Shown here: positions 35,014-47,759 of the stretch, in pieces
Layout of the letters: every line of letters begins with the position of its first letter
Position numbering within the stretch: the first letter of the stretch is position 1
Source: Hawksworthiomyces lignivorus
Lineage: Eukaryota; Ascomycota; Sordariomycetes; Ophiostomatales; Ophiostomataceae
Length of the DNA: 64,000 bases
Direction of reading: 5' to 3'
Assembly: GCA_002917075.1 (NCBI GenBank)
Contig: NTMA01000131.1
Location: 32,807 to 96,806, forward strand
Translations under genes and position numbers: made by a program
Notes under the pieces: model-generated
What the model saw: only the letters and a program-made list of their open reading frames with translations
What the model was told of the DNA's origin: nothing
The model's database searches: none

Positions 35014-35428
35014 TTCCAGTGGGAGAAGCGAGGAGACCCAAGAAGAAAGAAAGAAAAAAAAAATTAAAACGGCGCACGGTTTGCATGGTATCATACGTAT
35101 TATCTGTAGAGTTAGGTCTAGGTCATCAAAAAAAACGAAGCTCTGGGTGCATCGCGGTAAGAATAAAAATAGAAGAGGTCATGCAAACAGACCATAGCAA
35201 TGCAAATAGTATTGAATCAAGATCCCAATACTTTGTCTACGAGTTCTCATCTCCATCATCGCCATCGTCGCCAACGTCGTAGGTAGACTACTGATGCGTT
35301 TATTGTCGGCTTTTTGGCGAAGATTTTTGGCTGCGCCTTTACTGCTTCAGGCGGCTCAATCCTTAACGCCATCCTACTGATAAACCTACACACAATTCCG
35401 CGCAGAGTCAAGCCCAACGTCTCTCATC
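35014..35428. other. Intergenic region RPC53-BNA7
   Basis: This short tandem spacer holds the 3' flank of RPC53 and the promoter of the formamidase gene. No gene seen. Confidence 0.6.
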
Positions 35429-36552
35429 ATGACCAGCCTGGCTCACAGGGAGATCCACTATGGATCCGAGAGCGATCTTCAAATTGTTGATCTCTGGGAG
35501 TTTCCAAAAGCAGAGAGAGGCAGCGCCGCCAGCGATGACCGGTACTGGTTTGTGTAAGATGTTCTCCCCAATCAGCTGTCCGCACATGCTACCTAGCAGA
35601 TCCCTCTTTGTCTGACGCCTCGTTCAGGTACATTCACGGCGGTGCCTGGCGGGATCCGCGCTGCCTGACCGACACGGCCGTGCCGGCCATTGACCGTCTC
35701 CTCGAGGGTTCGGAGGGTTCGGAGGCGCCTTCATCGCCCTACCTCGATCGCAACCGCATCGCCGGTTTCGCCTCCGTCGGCTATCGCCTCTCTCCCCACC
35801 CCGAATTTCCCCAGGACGCGGCCAAGACGCCACCTCAGCAGCTGCGCGCTGCACGGCACCCAGACCACCTGCAAGACGTCTGGGCCGGTCTGGCAGCGCT
35901 GGCCCAGGACGGCGCAGAGTCGGCCACAGGCGCCGGACCGGTGCCAGGCTCGCCCGCCGACTACTTCGCCCGCGGGCGCTACATCGTGTACGGCCACTCG
36001 TGCGGCGCGTTTCTGGCCTTCCAGCTGTGGATGACAGAGCAGACGGCGGGGGCCGCGGCGCCGTCGCCGTCGCCGTCCCTCCGCCCCGCCTGCGTCGTCG
36101 GCCTCGAGGGCATATACGACCTGCGCGGCTTCGTCGAGCGCGGCGGCAGCCCCGCGCACGGCGGCGGGCCCGGCACGGGCTTTGCTGCCGCGCTCCGCGC
36201 CATCGCCGAGGGCGCCTTTGGCTCCGACCGCGCTACCTGGGACGCGGCCAGCCCGGGCCGCTTCGACTGGACGGCTGCAGCTGCGGCGGCCGGGGACGCA
36301 CCGCACCGCAGCAGCTCCAGCCCGCAGCTCGCCGTCCTCGCATACTCGCTCGAGGACGAGCTCGTCGACGGCGGCGAGGTCGACATCATGGAGGCGGCTC
36401 TGCAGCGGCGCCGGGAGCACGACAGCAGCTTCCAGCTCGTCGTGCTGCGCGACCTCCACGGGCGCCACGACGAGGTTCACGAAGATGGCTGCGTGGTCGC
36501 ACGAGTCCTCACAGAGACTCTTCAGCATCTCGATATTCTACAGAGAAAATAG
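35429..36552 (+). CDS. BNA7: Kynurenine formamidase Bna7
   Basis: This alpha/beta-hydrolase converts N-formylkynurenine to kynurenine and formate, the second step of tryptophan breakdown toward NAD. Exon 1 is 35429-35553 and exon 2 is 35628-36552, with a 74-bp intron, giving 349 residues. The splice joint creates WFVYIHGGAWRDP, the oxyanion-hole HGGxW motif at about residues 45-49. The nucleophile serine sits in YGHSCGAF (about residue 166). An acidic candidate is in SLEDELVDG (about 284-286) and the histidine is in GRHDEVHEDG (about 322). A short Ser/Pro/Ala-rich insert interrupts the region after the nucleophile elbow. It converges with the downstream transporter gene. Other kynurenine-pathway genes are not present here. 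Confidence 0.9.
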
Positions 36553-36961
36553 GTCGTCTGAAAGAAGGAGTACCTCCAGGAAGACAGGAACGTCAAAGTA
36601 TATTGCTCATCGTCCATAGTTAGTCTAAAGGCTAGAATTATCAATTTCATTATTCTCTCTATTTACCGTCTTTTTTAAACCATTCCCAAGCAAAAGCAAT
36701 ACTATCTATTCATAAAGTCGTTGTGCAGAGGCCCCCAATTATCCTGCACTCCTTTTTCCATCTCCATTAATCTGCCCAAACCACCGCAGATGTCTATATA
36801 TATTAAATCTTGGACCAAATCCAGATAGCAAATCTAAGCCGTTTTTTTTGTTCCAACTCCCAGGATCTTGATTTCGACCCCTGGGCCAATTAACCTCAAA
36901 ACGAGGCCTTTTAATTCAACAATAATTATGCTTCTTTCGTCACCCAAGTGTCAATGTATCT
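36553..36961. other. Convergent intergenic region (3' flanks)
   Basis: This AT-rich spacer lies between the stop codons of BNA7 and the transporter gene. No gene seen. Confidence 0.6.
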
Positions 36962-38759
36962 TCAGTTCCGAGTGCGCAGGTTCCAGCCGTGGAACGACAC
37001 GCGGGCCATAGCCATTATAAGCGCACTAGCCAGCGTCGTTGCGGCCGCCCACAGCTGCGAAGTGCGGTACGTGCTGGCTTCTGTCGTGTCACCGCCCGCC
37101 GCCTGGATGAGCGCAGACGCCGTCGGCGCGCCGGCTAGCGTGGCGACGGCAGCCACGATGCATGCGTTGCCGAAGCGGACACCGAGCCGCGACGGCGCGT
37201 CTTGGTCGGCAGACGGCGCCGGGGACGACGGTGCTGCTTCTGCATGCTTGTCGGAAGGGAGAGAAGTGTTGTGTTTCTTATCGGCCCTCTGCTTCTTCTT
37301 GCTCGGCGTCGACAGCTCCGCCATTCCCGCGAGCCACACGCTCTGGACGGCGCCGTTACAGATGCCAAAGAGAATCACAAACGCGTACATGCCGCCAACC
37401 GAGCGGCCGACGGCCATCCAGCCGAAGAGCGATGCCGCCTGCAGCACCATTGATATCACGAGCATGTCCATGCCGCTGAGCCAGGCGTTGGCCAACCAGC
37501 CGGACATCACGCGGCCGGGTATGCCGAGAGCGGTCGACATAATGAGTAGACCGGTGGCTCGGCTGACCGAGAAGCCAACAACACCCTCAGCATAGACGTT
37601 AATCTGGCGAGAGAGAGAGAGAGAATGATTAGTCAAGATGCACAAGATAGAAGGGAGAAAAGACGGGAAACACAGGAGGGGGAGGCAATCAGGAGCAGCT
37701 CACATAATAGAAGCCAAAGTAGAGAGCCCAGTATAGGAAAAAGGAAGAGACGATGAAGAGCACAAAAGGTAGCTCGCAGAACGCCGCCCGATCCACGAGC
37801 TGGTCGCTGAGGTAGGAGAAGCAGGCGCGGAAAACACGCTTGATATTAAAAGGCGAAGACGCCTTTGCTGATGCAGGGGGGGTGACCGGCTGGGCTGGAG
37901 CCGGCGCGACAGGCGGCATGCGAAGCAGCAGTCCAGCAATGACGCAGGTCACGAGCGACACCAGGGCCGCGCAGCGCACCGCCCACGCAAAGCCCACGGT
38001 CGGCAGCAGGTACTGCACCACGACCGGCAGCACGGCGCCGCCTGCGCTGGTGCCGATGGTCGAGATCGCCAGAGCGATGTTCCGGCGGCGAGCAAAAAAA
38101 CCGCTGATGGCCGGCAGAGCGTTCGCCGACAGCAGGCCCATGCCGATGCCCATGAAGACAGCCTGGCTGAGAAACAGCGAGACGGGAACGGCCTTGGTGT
38201 CGCCGCCGCTGCCGACCAAGGTGCCTGCATCAGGAGTGCCGGGGACGGCAAAGCTCGTCCATATGCCTCCGGCCACAACAAGCACCGTGCCAGCGATGAT
38301 GGCGTGATATGGATAGCCCGCGTCGGCCAGCTGGCCCGACACAGTGGAGAAGGAATAGGTCAAGAACGTCTGCAGGGAGCCGATCCAGCTGACGGCGGAC
38401 GCATCGAGACCCAACGTCTGCGTGTAGTACAGCTGGTAGACGCCGAACATGGAGGCGGAGCCCCAGGCGATGGCGCTCAGCAGGAAGCCAGATACGACTT
38501 GGGCCCAGGCGACGACGCCGCCGTCTGGAGGCACAAAGGAGGCAGCAGTCTTATGTTCCTGCTGTGGAAGTGGACTTGGCAGCGGCTTGTCGACATCGTC
38601 GCTTGTCTGAAAGGTGGCAACCGAGCCAAGGGTTGCTGTGGACGTGCCAGAAGCAGGATAGACGGCTCCAGAGATATCCCCTGCTGCTGTCATCTCCAAG
38701 TCTGGGCTGGCCGCGGAATCCCAGCTCCCGTTTTCGAGATCAACATCTTGAACAGGCAT
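36962..38759 (-). CDS. MFS transporter, monocarboxylate-transporter type
   Basis: This is a major facilitator superfamily transporter of the fungal monocarboxylate-permease-like (MCT) group. Two exons (37704-38759 and 36962-37603; 100-bp intron, phase 0) give 565 residues. After a ~90-residue hydrophilic N-terminus comes the group's typical PPDGGVVAWAQVVSGFL (conserved DGG-W at the start of helix 1). SASMFGVYQLYYTQ and SWIGSLQTFL follow, and then the usual twelve hydrophobic segments. A hydrophilic Lys/Ser-rich loop (KKKQRADKKHN) interrupts the C-terminal half. The intron lies in the middle of the second half, joining YFGFYY to INVYAEGVVG. Substrate cannot be read from the sequence; plasma-membrane or vacuolar location is inferred. 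A (CT)n tract sits in the intron next to the acceptor. Confidence 0.9.
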
Positions 38760-41700
38760 TGCGTCCTGTATCTTGATTGAAGATCCAACAACTGTAAACA
38801 GTGGACTTTCTTCAATTGCAATTTCTTGGGGTTGTCAGTATGTTAGTATGTCAATGTAGAGGCTGCAATGAAAGAAATAAAAGTTCTTTTTTTTTTTCCT
38901 TGGAAAAACCAGAAAAATTGTATTGCTTTCTTGATTCTATTAGTATTTCTGCTGAGACTCTCTCCCAAGAGACCCTATTGTAAATTCAACGCTTATCTCT
39001 TTTTCTTTCCTTTCCCGTCTTTTTGACCCTTGAGGTCTGTATAGTCTTTCTCAAAACATGATCATAAGATGGGACCAGGACCTGCCCTTATATAGAGGAG
39101 AAGGGCAAAAATTATCACGAAGGGCACATTGCCATCTCAGTTTTTCTCAGCGCAGAGGCTGTCGGTGCCGGGTGAAAAACTAGCGGTTTGTGCCCACCTT
39201 TTCTGCACATTTTGGCACGGCACTTCTGGTTGTCAAAACTATCGTGACTATTCAACGCTTTTCTGCTTCCGTTCCTCGGACATGCCGTTCAGACTGTGTG
39301 AAAGGAATGTTGCAGGGAGCGGTAGAAATCCATGGCGAAGGAGGGATCCAGAAAAAAAAAGAGGAGAAGAAAGAAAAAGGTCTGCACGAAATGATCTTGA
39401 GAGAAGACGAGGGGATGAGGTGACAAAGTCAGGGCATCTCCGGGGAAAGTTTCCAAAATAGAACGGCGTCGTAAGGAGTGGCGCAAACCAAACACTTCGA
39501 CCCGTGTTCGCTACCCCGAAGCTACTCAACTGGCTTCAGGGGCGAGCGACAAAACGGGAAAAGGTAAACAAGATCGGGCATCGACACTGACAGTGTAGCC
39601 CACAAGGGCATCTGCTTATTGAGACTTGGCTCGTCTTTTCGCACGTTCTATTTCTGGAATCGCACGCAATTCGATGCTGGACAGGGGAAAAGAATGCGAG
39701 AGAAGGGCTACGATCGCAAAGTATCCAGTATCCGGACTGGCGGCAATACTGTATATAATCAGCTCGCCCTACCTAAATATTCAAACCCTTCGCGGCCGCA
39801 TTGCTCTCGCCTCCTCCCTCGTCTTCGTTTCTTCGTTTGACTCACTCAGCAGTCGCCTCATCACCTTCACACTGCGTCTGCTTTGCATTGCATTGATCCA
39901 TCGTCATCTTTCTTTATCTTTGACGGGAGTTTTTTTCATGTCATAAGGTCTCACCATCCCCGTTGTCGCTTGACGACATGGATTTCAAAGCCCTAAGCTG
40001 CCGACGAGAGGCTAGCAGCAGATGGAAGAAAGAAAGAGAAGGAAAAGTGGAAGGGGGGGAGAAGAGAAGGGGCTGGGGGAGAGATTCTTTGTCCCCCCTC
40101 CGGCAAAGGCGATCCCCTCGTCCATCCTCCACCATCCATCCTCCACCATCCACTACCATCAATAAAACGGGTCACGATGGTTGAACGGTCGAAGGGCCAG
40201 CTCACCGACCCTGCACCCGACAACGGAGATGAAAGAAAATGGACGGTGTGTTATGGTTGCATGTGTGTGTGCAGGGAGTGTCTTTCGTGTCACTCAAAGA
40301 CGCGTGCGTATTGTCTTGGATGGCGCAAAAGAAGGCTAGGCACATCCAGACCAACTATCGTGAACTTGCGCGGACACGAAAACGAAAGGAGATGCCTCGA
40401 TGCCGCACAAAAAGAACGTGGAAGCAAAAAAAACTGGGGGACATGCAAAAGTGGAAAAAACGTGTGTGCGAGAGATGCTAGCTTGCTGCTCTGTACACCA
40501 ACTCATGCAAGCACTACACAAACTACTCGGCCGATGGTTGCCGACAGCTGCAGCTTATTATTAAAAGTACGCAGACAATCCACGCTAGCTTGCGAGTCGA
40601 CCCAGAACGACCAAAAATAATACGAAGATGGAAAGAAAAACGATTCAGCGTGCAAGTCTCGGTCGTAACAGTTGTCCTGAAAGGGAAATTGAAAACGATT
40701 GATGGAGGAAAAAAAAAGTAAAGGAACAAAAGAACAAAAAGAACAAAAAATAGTGACCCACCACATTGCGGATCGTCAAGAAAAGACGCCGCCAGATCCC
40801 AACGGAAGGCTGGATACAGAGACAGAAATGAACGGCAATTAAGTGGATATGCTAAGGCCCGGTTGATGACCAAAAAAAATGCAATGGATCTCAGCTTGCG
40901 AAGAGACTAGCATGCGCTTGTGGTTCCAGACCGTTCTTGCGCCGCTCTCATCGCCCCAAGAATGACAGCTTGAAAAGCCTTAAATATTCTTAAGTGGGAA
41001 TGGCATTTTGCTCCACTGTTTTCCAATCATGAGATCAGACGGGGAAGCGCCCGTTTGGATGAAAGCGATGAGTAAGGAGGAGGGTTATGGTGAATATGGA
41101 GTACAGAGAAGAAGTGTCCTCATCGGCGAGACGAGGAAAAAAAAAAAAAAAAAGACAGACGGATCGATCTAGAGGAAACAAGACAAAACGCCTGTTTCCG
41201 GGTGGTATTCAGGGGTAATAGCCATCTGCTAGACGCCGTCTTGGTGAGCAATGATAACTCGGACCATTTTTGGAAGCCGCAAAGCGACTAAGAATAAGAT
41301 TTTGCCTTAAGATACGGACCGATAATAAATAATGCACATGTCAGGCCTTCCCTTCTTGGGTCCCTTGATGGCGATGCATCAAGCTGTCACCAGGAGAGGG
41401 AAATTAAGTCTCTGCATGAGTTAAGTGGAGGTGGATTGAGGAGAAGTTCATTATATCGGCGGGGGTCAGCTTTACAGAGACAAGACGCACTAATCCCGAA
41501 ACAGCTAGACCTTACGAAATCTGTGTTTCCACTTTTTAAAGTATAACGCTAGGGCTCTTTCTAGCCAATAGGCTGTCAGAATACACATATGTACCTTGGT
41601 ATCATTTACTCCCTGCTCAAATAGGATCACATCAAATCCAACCTCCCTTTGTCTGGAAGCCTCGCCGCGAAATTCGAAGTCACAATGGCTCAAAGAAAAT

Positions 41701-44700
41701 GGAGAGAGCGGCGGGAAATTAGGCGTTCTGCAGCTATAGTTTTTGAAAATCTTGATACGCCGCCTCATGATAGAAGTTGGCGTTGAATCGGAATCCTCGA
41801 CTACTTGTAAACATTAAGCTCCCTTACAGGTATTTTGGGGATCGGTGAATGCGTGTATCGACAGTGGGATTATTAATACTTTGGTCAGAGAAGCCAGAGA
41901 GAACCTGACTAGGTGTCGTGGACGTATTAGCCTGGCCCCAAATGCGCAGCTCATATGCTGATTGCTTTTCGCAGAGCACTTTTTCAACTATTTTCAGAGC
42001 CGGCGCCAGTAAATCAGGTGCGGCTCTTACATATCTCTAAGTCTACAAAATTCTTGATATCTAGTGGAAGAACAAAATAACAATGTGCGCCAGTAGAAAC
42101 TTAAACTGCTTCTGCAAATGAAGAAATTGGTACTGATCTGTCTTCGGTGGCGCTTATACCGGCCTTAAAAGCAGCGACTAATTTTCATTTGAGTGGCTGA
42201 GGCAGTAACATTAGATAGAGAACTTTCCTCAGTTTCACCTGGACTTTGTATTATCTTATAAGTTCAATTTTCCTACTCTCTGAAATATCCTCTGAGGCGA
42301 GACTTCAATAGGCGAGACGTTTCGACAATTAGATATTCGCGTTTTCAGTGCCGATTTGGCTTGATGGTAGGCGCCTCAAGTTGATGTTATTCTACGGGCA
42401 GCCAGAACATCTCACGAGCAAATTTGTCACCTTGCCTGTCTTTGGGGTCTCCAAAATTCTTTGGTCTTATGGTTTAATTAATAGCATTGTCGGTGATTGA
42501 ACGATCCATCTGCTGTACGAATTTATTTTGTGAAATTTTTTTTTGGGTGACGTTCAAGGCGTGGAAAAGATAGAAAGTTTTATTACTCGGGAATTACTCA
42601 CGGGATGTTGCACTTAGATCTGGTTGGGCTGCAAGTATCCATAGGTTACACAGGTACACCATTTGATTTGCTTCAACTTCGAGCCGCCCAAACTCTAGAG
42701 CGGCGATGTGAAGACAAAAACAGTCAACGGATTTTTTTTCCTAAAATGAGACACAGCGCCTCGCAAAGATCTATTGGGAGTGGGTGTATTCACAGGGAGT
42801 ATTATTAGAGCACCTTAGATGTCCAGATGGGGCTATGTCTTGATACAAGAGAGTTGCATCGTTTCCCAAGACAAGAAAGGGAAGGAAATGGCATGCTGCA
42901 CGCCTTGCAAAGCATCTGTCAACTTCAGTACTGTTGGCGGCACTTGGCAGCTCTTAGAGGCGACTTTTGGCACATGTTGGACGATGGAGGGGTGTGGACA
43001 GTGCTCACGAGGGGCCGTGCACGGCCTCATCGCACGGCCCACAGAGACAACAACTTCACGGAACGCCCCGCGATAGGTCCCGCTCTAGACATGACTAATC
43101 ACATTAGCCCCGCCAAACCGGCCTTTGGCGCATTCCAATAGATGTAAACGGTCTTAGCGGGGCAATCTGATTCGCCAGAGCTGCTTGCGGTGGCATCCTT
43201 CATGTGCCTACAATCCTCTTCCTCTGTCAGGTCCAAGCTCTCTTAAAAAAGAGGAAATGAGAAAAGGGCAAAAAAAAAGGGGGGGATGAAAGAGCTGTAT
43301 ACGAAGAGACCTGATACTTAATAAATAAAGCCCAATGTGAATGTCAATGAAGGCTGTTGTTTCTATTCCAGGATCCTAATAAGGTCTAACCTAGCAGCGT
43401 CTTCCTGTAGTGGGCTTCATATGAACAGCGGTGAGAGGAAATGAGATGGATAAGTCGGCCTTGCATCCGCCGTCTGCTTTCGAGCTTGCGCATCCTACGC
43501 CGACAACGGCTTCAGGCTCGGGGTTTGGATATTGTATAACAACGTGCGATGGATTTCCAATATCGACTGGTGTAGGCAATATTGGCGTGCGGAGAGGTGG
43601 CCGTCGCATCACTTTCTGTCCTTTCTTCCCTTTGCTCGCGCTCCTCCTCTCACACCTGCATACATGTTCACTAGTTGTCTAGGGAGGCAATCACCGCGAG
43701 GACATATTTTCATATTATTCAAGGCTATTTCTGTAGCTCAAGCCGGCTTCCGCTACCCGCGTCCACAAACCGTACTGTCAATTTTTTTGGGTGTCGATCG
43801 AAGGAAATAAAGAAAAAACGCGTGGAGGAAACAATAGGACTCGCACTGCTTTCCACTTTTTCAATGTTCCCACAGCGTGCAAAAATTCTGGGAACAATTT
43901 CATTTTGCATAGTCAATAACATTTTCATTGCAGTCCTCTTGTCGAGTAATGGAATAAAACAAGCTAGGAAAGGCATGAGAAAAACATGAAGATCTGGGGA
44001 TCAAAAACAGCTTGGAGATATCTGCTGGACCAGTCATGGGAACCAGAACCAGAAGAACGAGGATCAAAAATGGCAAAAAAATATCGTAGACGAGCAAAGA
44101 TAAACACACACACACACACACACACACACGAAACGACGAGCGATATCAAGGAAAGTAAGGAAAATGGCAGAGAGAAAACAAACAAAGAGCCGATAACACC
44201 CTCCGTCTCCGGGGTCCTGTCCGTCCCATTCCTTTCCCTTTTTTTTTTGGTTTCCCCCTTCTCCGATTGAGCGCGGTCATACCGCCCTGCTCAAGTAGCC
44301 ACAAACAAGCAAATAGGAGAATACAATAAACAAGGACAGCCCATCCAAATTTCTTCTGGAATCTCCTCTCGCGTGACCAAACACTGCCCAAGTCTCTTTT
44401 CATTGTATCAGTCTTTCCGAATACAGCTTCCTTCTCCCTTTTCCTCTTCGTTGCCTTCCTCCTACTAGCAATAGCCTTCAAACTCTCTTCTGACGAGAAC
44501 GTCACTTTGCGTCCAGACTCATAGAGAGTGAAGGGAAAAGCAACAGAGGCAGGAACAAGAATGAGAGCGCGGCTGTAGGCCATCTTGCTCTTCGATTTCC
44601 GTCGTCCTTGTTGCTTCGTTAATTTCTCAATCTGATGTGTTTCGCTTCTTCTCCGATGGAGAAGCAAGATATGGTCCTCAAGGTGTAAATCGACCCAAAA

Positions 44701-45222
44701 AGGACAAAATGGATGAGCTAATAAAAGAGCACAACAAAAAAGCAAAAGAAGTAAGCACATAACAACACCTGATGAACTCCAACCATATCCTTGCGCTCGT
44801 TTGCTCATTTGTAAGGGAGTGAGATAGACCTGGAAAAGAGACGAGTTCCCATGTCTCCTTCGCGCCAATTCCCTGCCGGCTGAAGACCGACCTGGAAACA
44901 AAATAGGGAAAAAAAAAAAGGCAAAATTATACCGCTGAACACCTCGCCATTCGCCCAAACGTAGAGCAAGAACAGTTAAAAAAAAAACACTAAACAAGCA
45001 CTAAAAAGGATTGTATGGATGATAACAAGAGACGAGAAAGGAAATGAGAATTAAAACAGAAGAAGAAAGTGGAAATGATATCGAAACATATGAGACGGAT
45101 CATGTGACCAGGCTCAGCTATTTTTTATTCGTTTTTGGTAGGAGGGGTGGAAGGCTGGTCGACGGCCAGCGATCCAATTGGCCATGCAGAAACCCACAGT
45201 GGAAATTCTGGAGGAAGCCGCA
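38760..45222. other. Gene-poor stretch of 6.5 kb
   Basis: No gene is supported. Frames are short and lack motifs; a 283-codon minus-strand frame at 44146-44997 has no ATG start and no recognisable content. Simple sequence includes A-runs near 41133-41153, a (CA)n tract at about 44104-44129, and a CCATCCTCCAC-type repeat at about 40122-40150. A TATATAA-like string near 39750 is followed by a C/T-rich tract and an ATG at 39979 opening only 68 codons. The final ~200 bp belong to the 3' flank of the zinc-cluster gene. Confidence 0.5.
44104..44129. repeat. (CA)n microsatellite
   Basis: An uninterrupted run of about 13 CA dinucleotides lies in intergenic sequence. Confidence 0.85.
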
Positions 45223-47759
45223 TCACCTCTTCCGCTTCTTGCTCTTGTCGGCGCTGGCCATCATCATTGCCGAGATGGTGGGGGCAAGAATTGGCGTGGC
45301 AGAGATGTGCGCCGGAGGAAGAAGAGTCGGCGCCATCTTCGGCTGCGGTGGCTGCGGTGGCTGCGGCGGCTGTGGCTGTTGCTGCTGCGGCTGCGGCTGC
45401 GACTGCGGCGGCAGAGGTGGCGGCGGCAGTTGCTGCTGCTGCAGCATTGGCTGGCCCAGCTGATTCATGTGGCTCAAGATGGGCGGGAGGGGCGCGCCTT
45501 GGTAGGCCGGCGGGTGGCTGACCGGCGGCATGGGCTGGGCCGGGGACGGCGGGGGCGGCGGCTGCATGGAGGAAGTAGCAACAGTTTCCTTCTTGATGGG
45601 CACGCCCATGTGCCGGCCATAGCGGCCCTTGCGTCCGTTACCCTCGTCTTCACTGATGCACAGCTCGGCTGGGATACCGGCGTCCCGGCAGCGGCCGCAA
45701 GGCCTCTGGCGATCGCAGCCCTTCTTGCTCTTGCGGCAGCGCTGGCACCGCGGCTTGCTCGACAGATCTGTGATCTCGTCATCGCCCAAGCCGGCAGTGG
45801 CGGCAGCAGCGGCACCAGCAAGGGCGCCGTTTGCCGGAATGGAGAGCTTGCCCGAAGGAGGCAGCGAGCCCGGGACCATCATGCCATTGAGGGCAGCGGC
45901 CACGCCGTTCACTTTCTTCGCCTTTGCGCCATTCGTTGCAGAGGCCGGAGCGCCAGCAGCTGTGCCGGCCTTGGCCTTGGTCGTCTTTGCCTTGGGCTTG
46001 GGAGCAGTGGACGGCTGCGCCCGAGGCGGCTTGGTGCCGTTGGTGCCGTTGGTGCCATTGACACCGTTGGCACTGGCGGCAGTCTTGGGAACCTTCTTCA
46101 GTTTGGGAGCGGCCATGAGACCCGGCGTCGCAGCCTCCTCTTTGTAGTGGACGTCAGCGATGTCATCATCCGCCGTCTCGACGGACTGGTAGATCTTGCG
46201 GCTAGCGCCGTTCACATCCAATTTTTGCTTGCGCTGAGGTGGGGCGCCATGGCCGTCTTCGCCACCGACAAATTCATCGCCATCTTCGGCTTCGCTCTCG
46301 CTCTCGGAGTCGCTGGTGGCTCCCGTAGACGACGCAGCATCCGCTCTGCCGCTGAACGTATCATCTTGCGTAGAAGTAGACGTGCGGCCGTAGGAGATGT
46401 TGGATATCTCGCCCAGGCGCATAAGCTGCATGGCTACGTCCTTGTCTTCTTCCGACACGGAGCTGACGGTGGGATCGGGCGTGGGCAAGATACCCATGCC
46501 AATTCCAGGGCCAGAGTAGCCGATGCTGTGGCGCGTGCGGCGCCCGTCTGAGACAGGCGTGGCGTAAACGCCACCATGGCCAAAATGAGAGGTATAGTTC
46601 TGCGGCGAATGCAGGGCGCCAGCGCTGCTGAAGGGATTCTGGCCAGGAAGGACATAGGGAAGCGGCGGCCGGTGGTCGGCACGACGGGCAGGGGACACGG
46701 AGGGGTTCGATGTAGTCGCGGGCATTTGAGGGGGAGCGAACAGTGGCAATTCCTAGAAAAACAGAAAGCGTTTAGTTAGAATTATGAGACCTAGAATCGA
46801 GATAAAGAAGACAAGGGAGAAAAAGTGGAAAAGATGTGAAGGAATGCCGTGGGGAGGAAGACAGAGGAGCGAAGGATCAAGAAGCAGGACAAAACAGGAG
46901 GGGGGACAGGATTCGTTCTTCTTACCGAGCTCTCAAACTTGGCCCGCTTGCGGCGACCGCCCTCGACAATGTTCTCAACACTGATCTCGGTGTTGCCAAT
47001 TGGCTGCTGCTCCTTGACACGGCCCGTGTTGGAGCCAGGGGCACCATCGCCGCTGCTGTAGCCATTCATGGAGTCTGCGCCATGCGCATCGGCCTGCAGG
47101 CCGGAAGCGCCGCCGCCCCGATTCTTGGAAGAGCGGGAGCGGTTCTTCGAGTTGGTGCTGGCAGAAACGCTGCGGCGGCCACGGGCGCTGCTGGGCGATA
47201 TGCTCCGCTTGCGCGAAGTGCGCGACCCGGGGCGAGAGATGTATTCGCCGTGCTGCTGCTGCAGATGATGGAAATGCGGCAGCGAAGCCTGGCCCGAGTA
47301 ATAAGAGCCGCCATTGTGGTGAGCGCCGTCGCCATTGGCAAACGGCGGGCTGGCGCTGCCGCTGCCAGCTGGGGGCGGAGAGTGATAGGTGCGTGTGGCA
47401 AACGCACTGGGAGAGAGGGCAGGTTCTTCAATGACACGGACGTAGACGACCATGTTGTCGCGGAAGTTCTCATAGCGAGCAATCATGGTGTTGCCAGATT
47501 CGTCTTCAAAGCTGACGCCCTTGGAGCTCGTGGGGCTGGAATAGAGGCCATAGAAGTTCTTGACCGTGGTCACGATGGAGTCTGTGGCATCGTGCGGGTA
47601 GATCTGCACACGCATAGGCAAGCGCGCAGTGGTATGAGGAGAGTCCGGGGTTATCAGCTGGAAGCGGACCGTCTTGGGGTCAGCCGGAGCTGGCGTCGCA
47701 CCGTCCGCCGTCATGCTTGGGGAGGTAGCTGTGGTATTGGGACGGTTTGAGTATTCCAT
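45223..47759 (-). CDS. Zn2Cys6 transcription factor with N-terminal PB1/ubiquitin-like region
   Basis: This is a fungal binuclear zinc-cluster regulator, nuclear by inference. Exon 1 is 46926-47759 (ATG at 47757-47759) and exon 2 is 45223-46752, with a 173-bp intron, giving 787 residues. The N-terminus (about residues 20-115) reads VRFQLITPDSP ... MRVQIYPHDATDSIVTTVKNFYG ... VSFEDESGNTMIARYENF, and its strand-helix pattern resembles a PB1 or ubiquitin-like fold. Basic Ser/Arg-rich stretches follow. The zinc cluster is near the C-terminus: cysteines at about 614, 617, 624, 630, 633 and 643, spaced x2-x6-x5-x2-x9. After it come RKGRYGRHMGVPIKKE and a Pro/Gln-rich tail ending in KKRKR. No standard fungal-TF middle homology domain is seen. 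Target genes are unknown. A strongly pyrimidine-rich leader precedes the start. Confidence 0.9.

Noticed and set aside
44146..44997. A 283-codon minus-strand frame with two hydrophobic stretches
   Set aside because: It has no ATG at its start, no known motif, codon use like random sequence, and it overlaps T-rich and CA-repeat sequence.
38760..45222. Transposon remnant in the gene-poor stretch
   Set aside because: I saw no transposase, reverse transcriptase or integrase motif and no long terminal or inverted repeats. A decayed copy could still be missed by eye.
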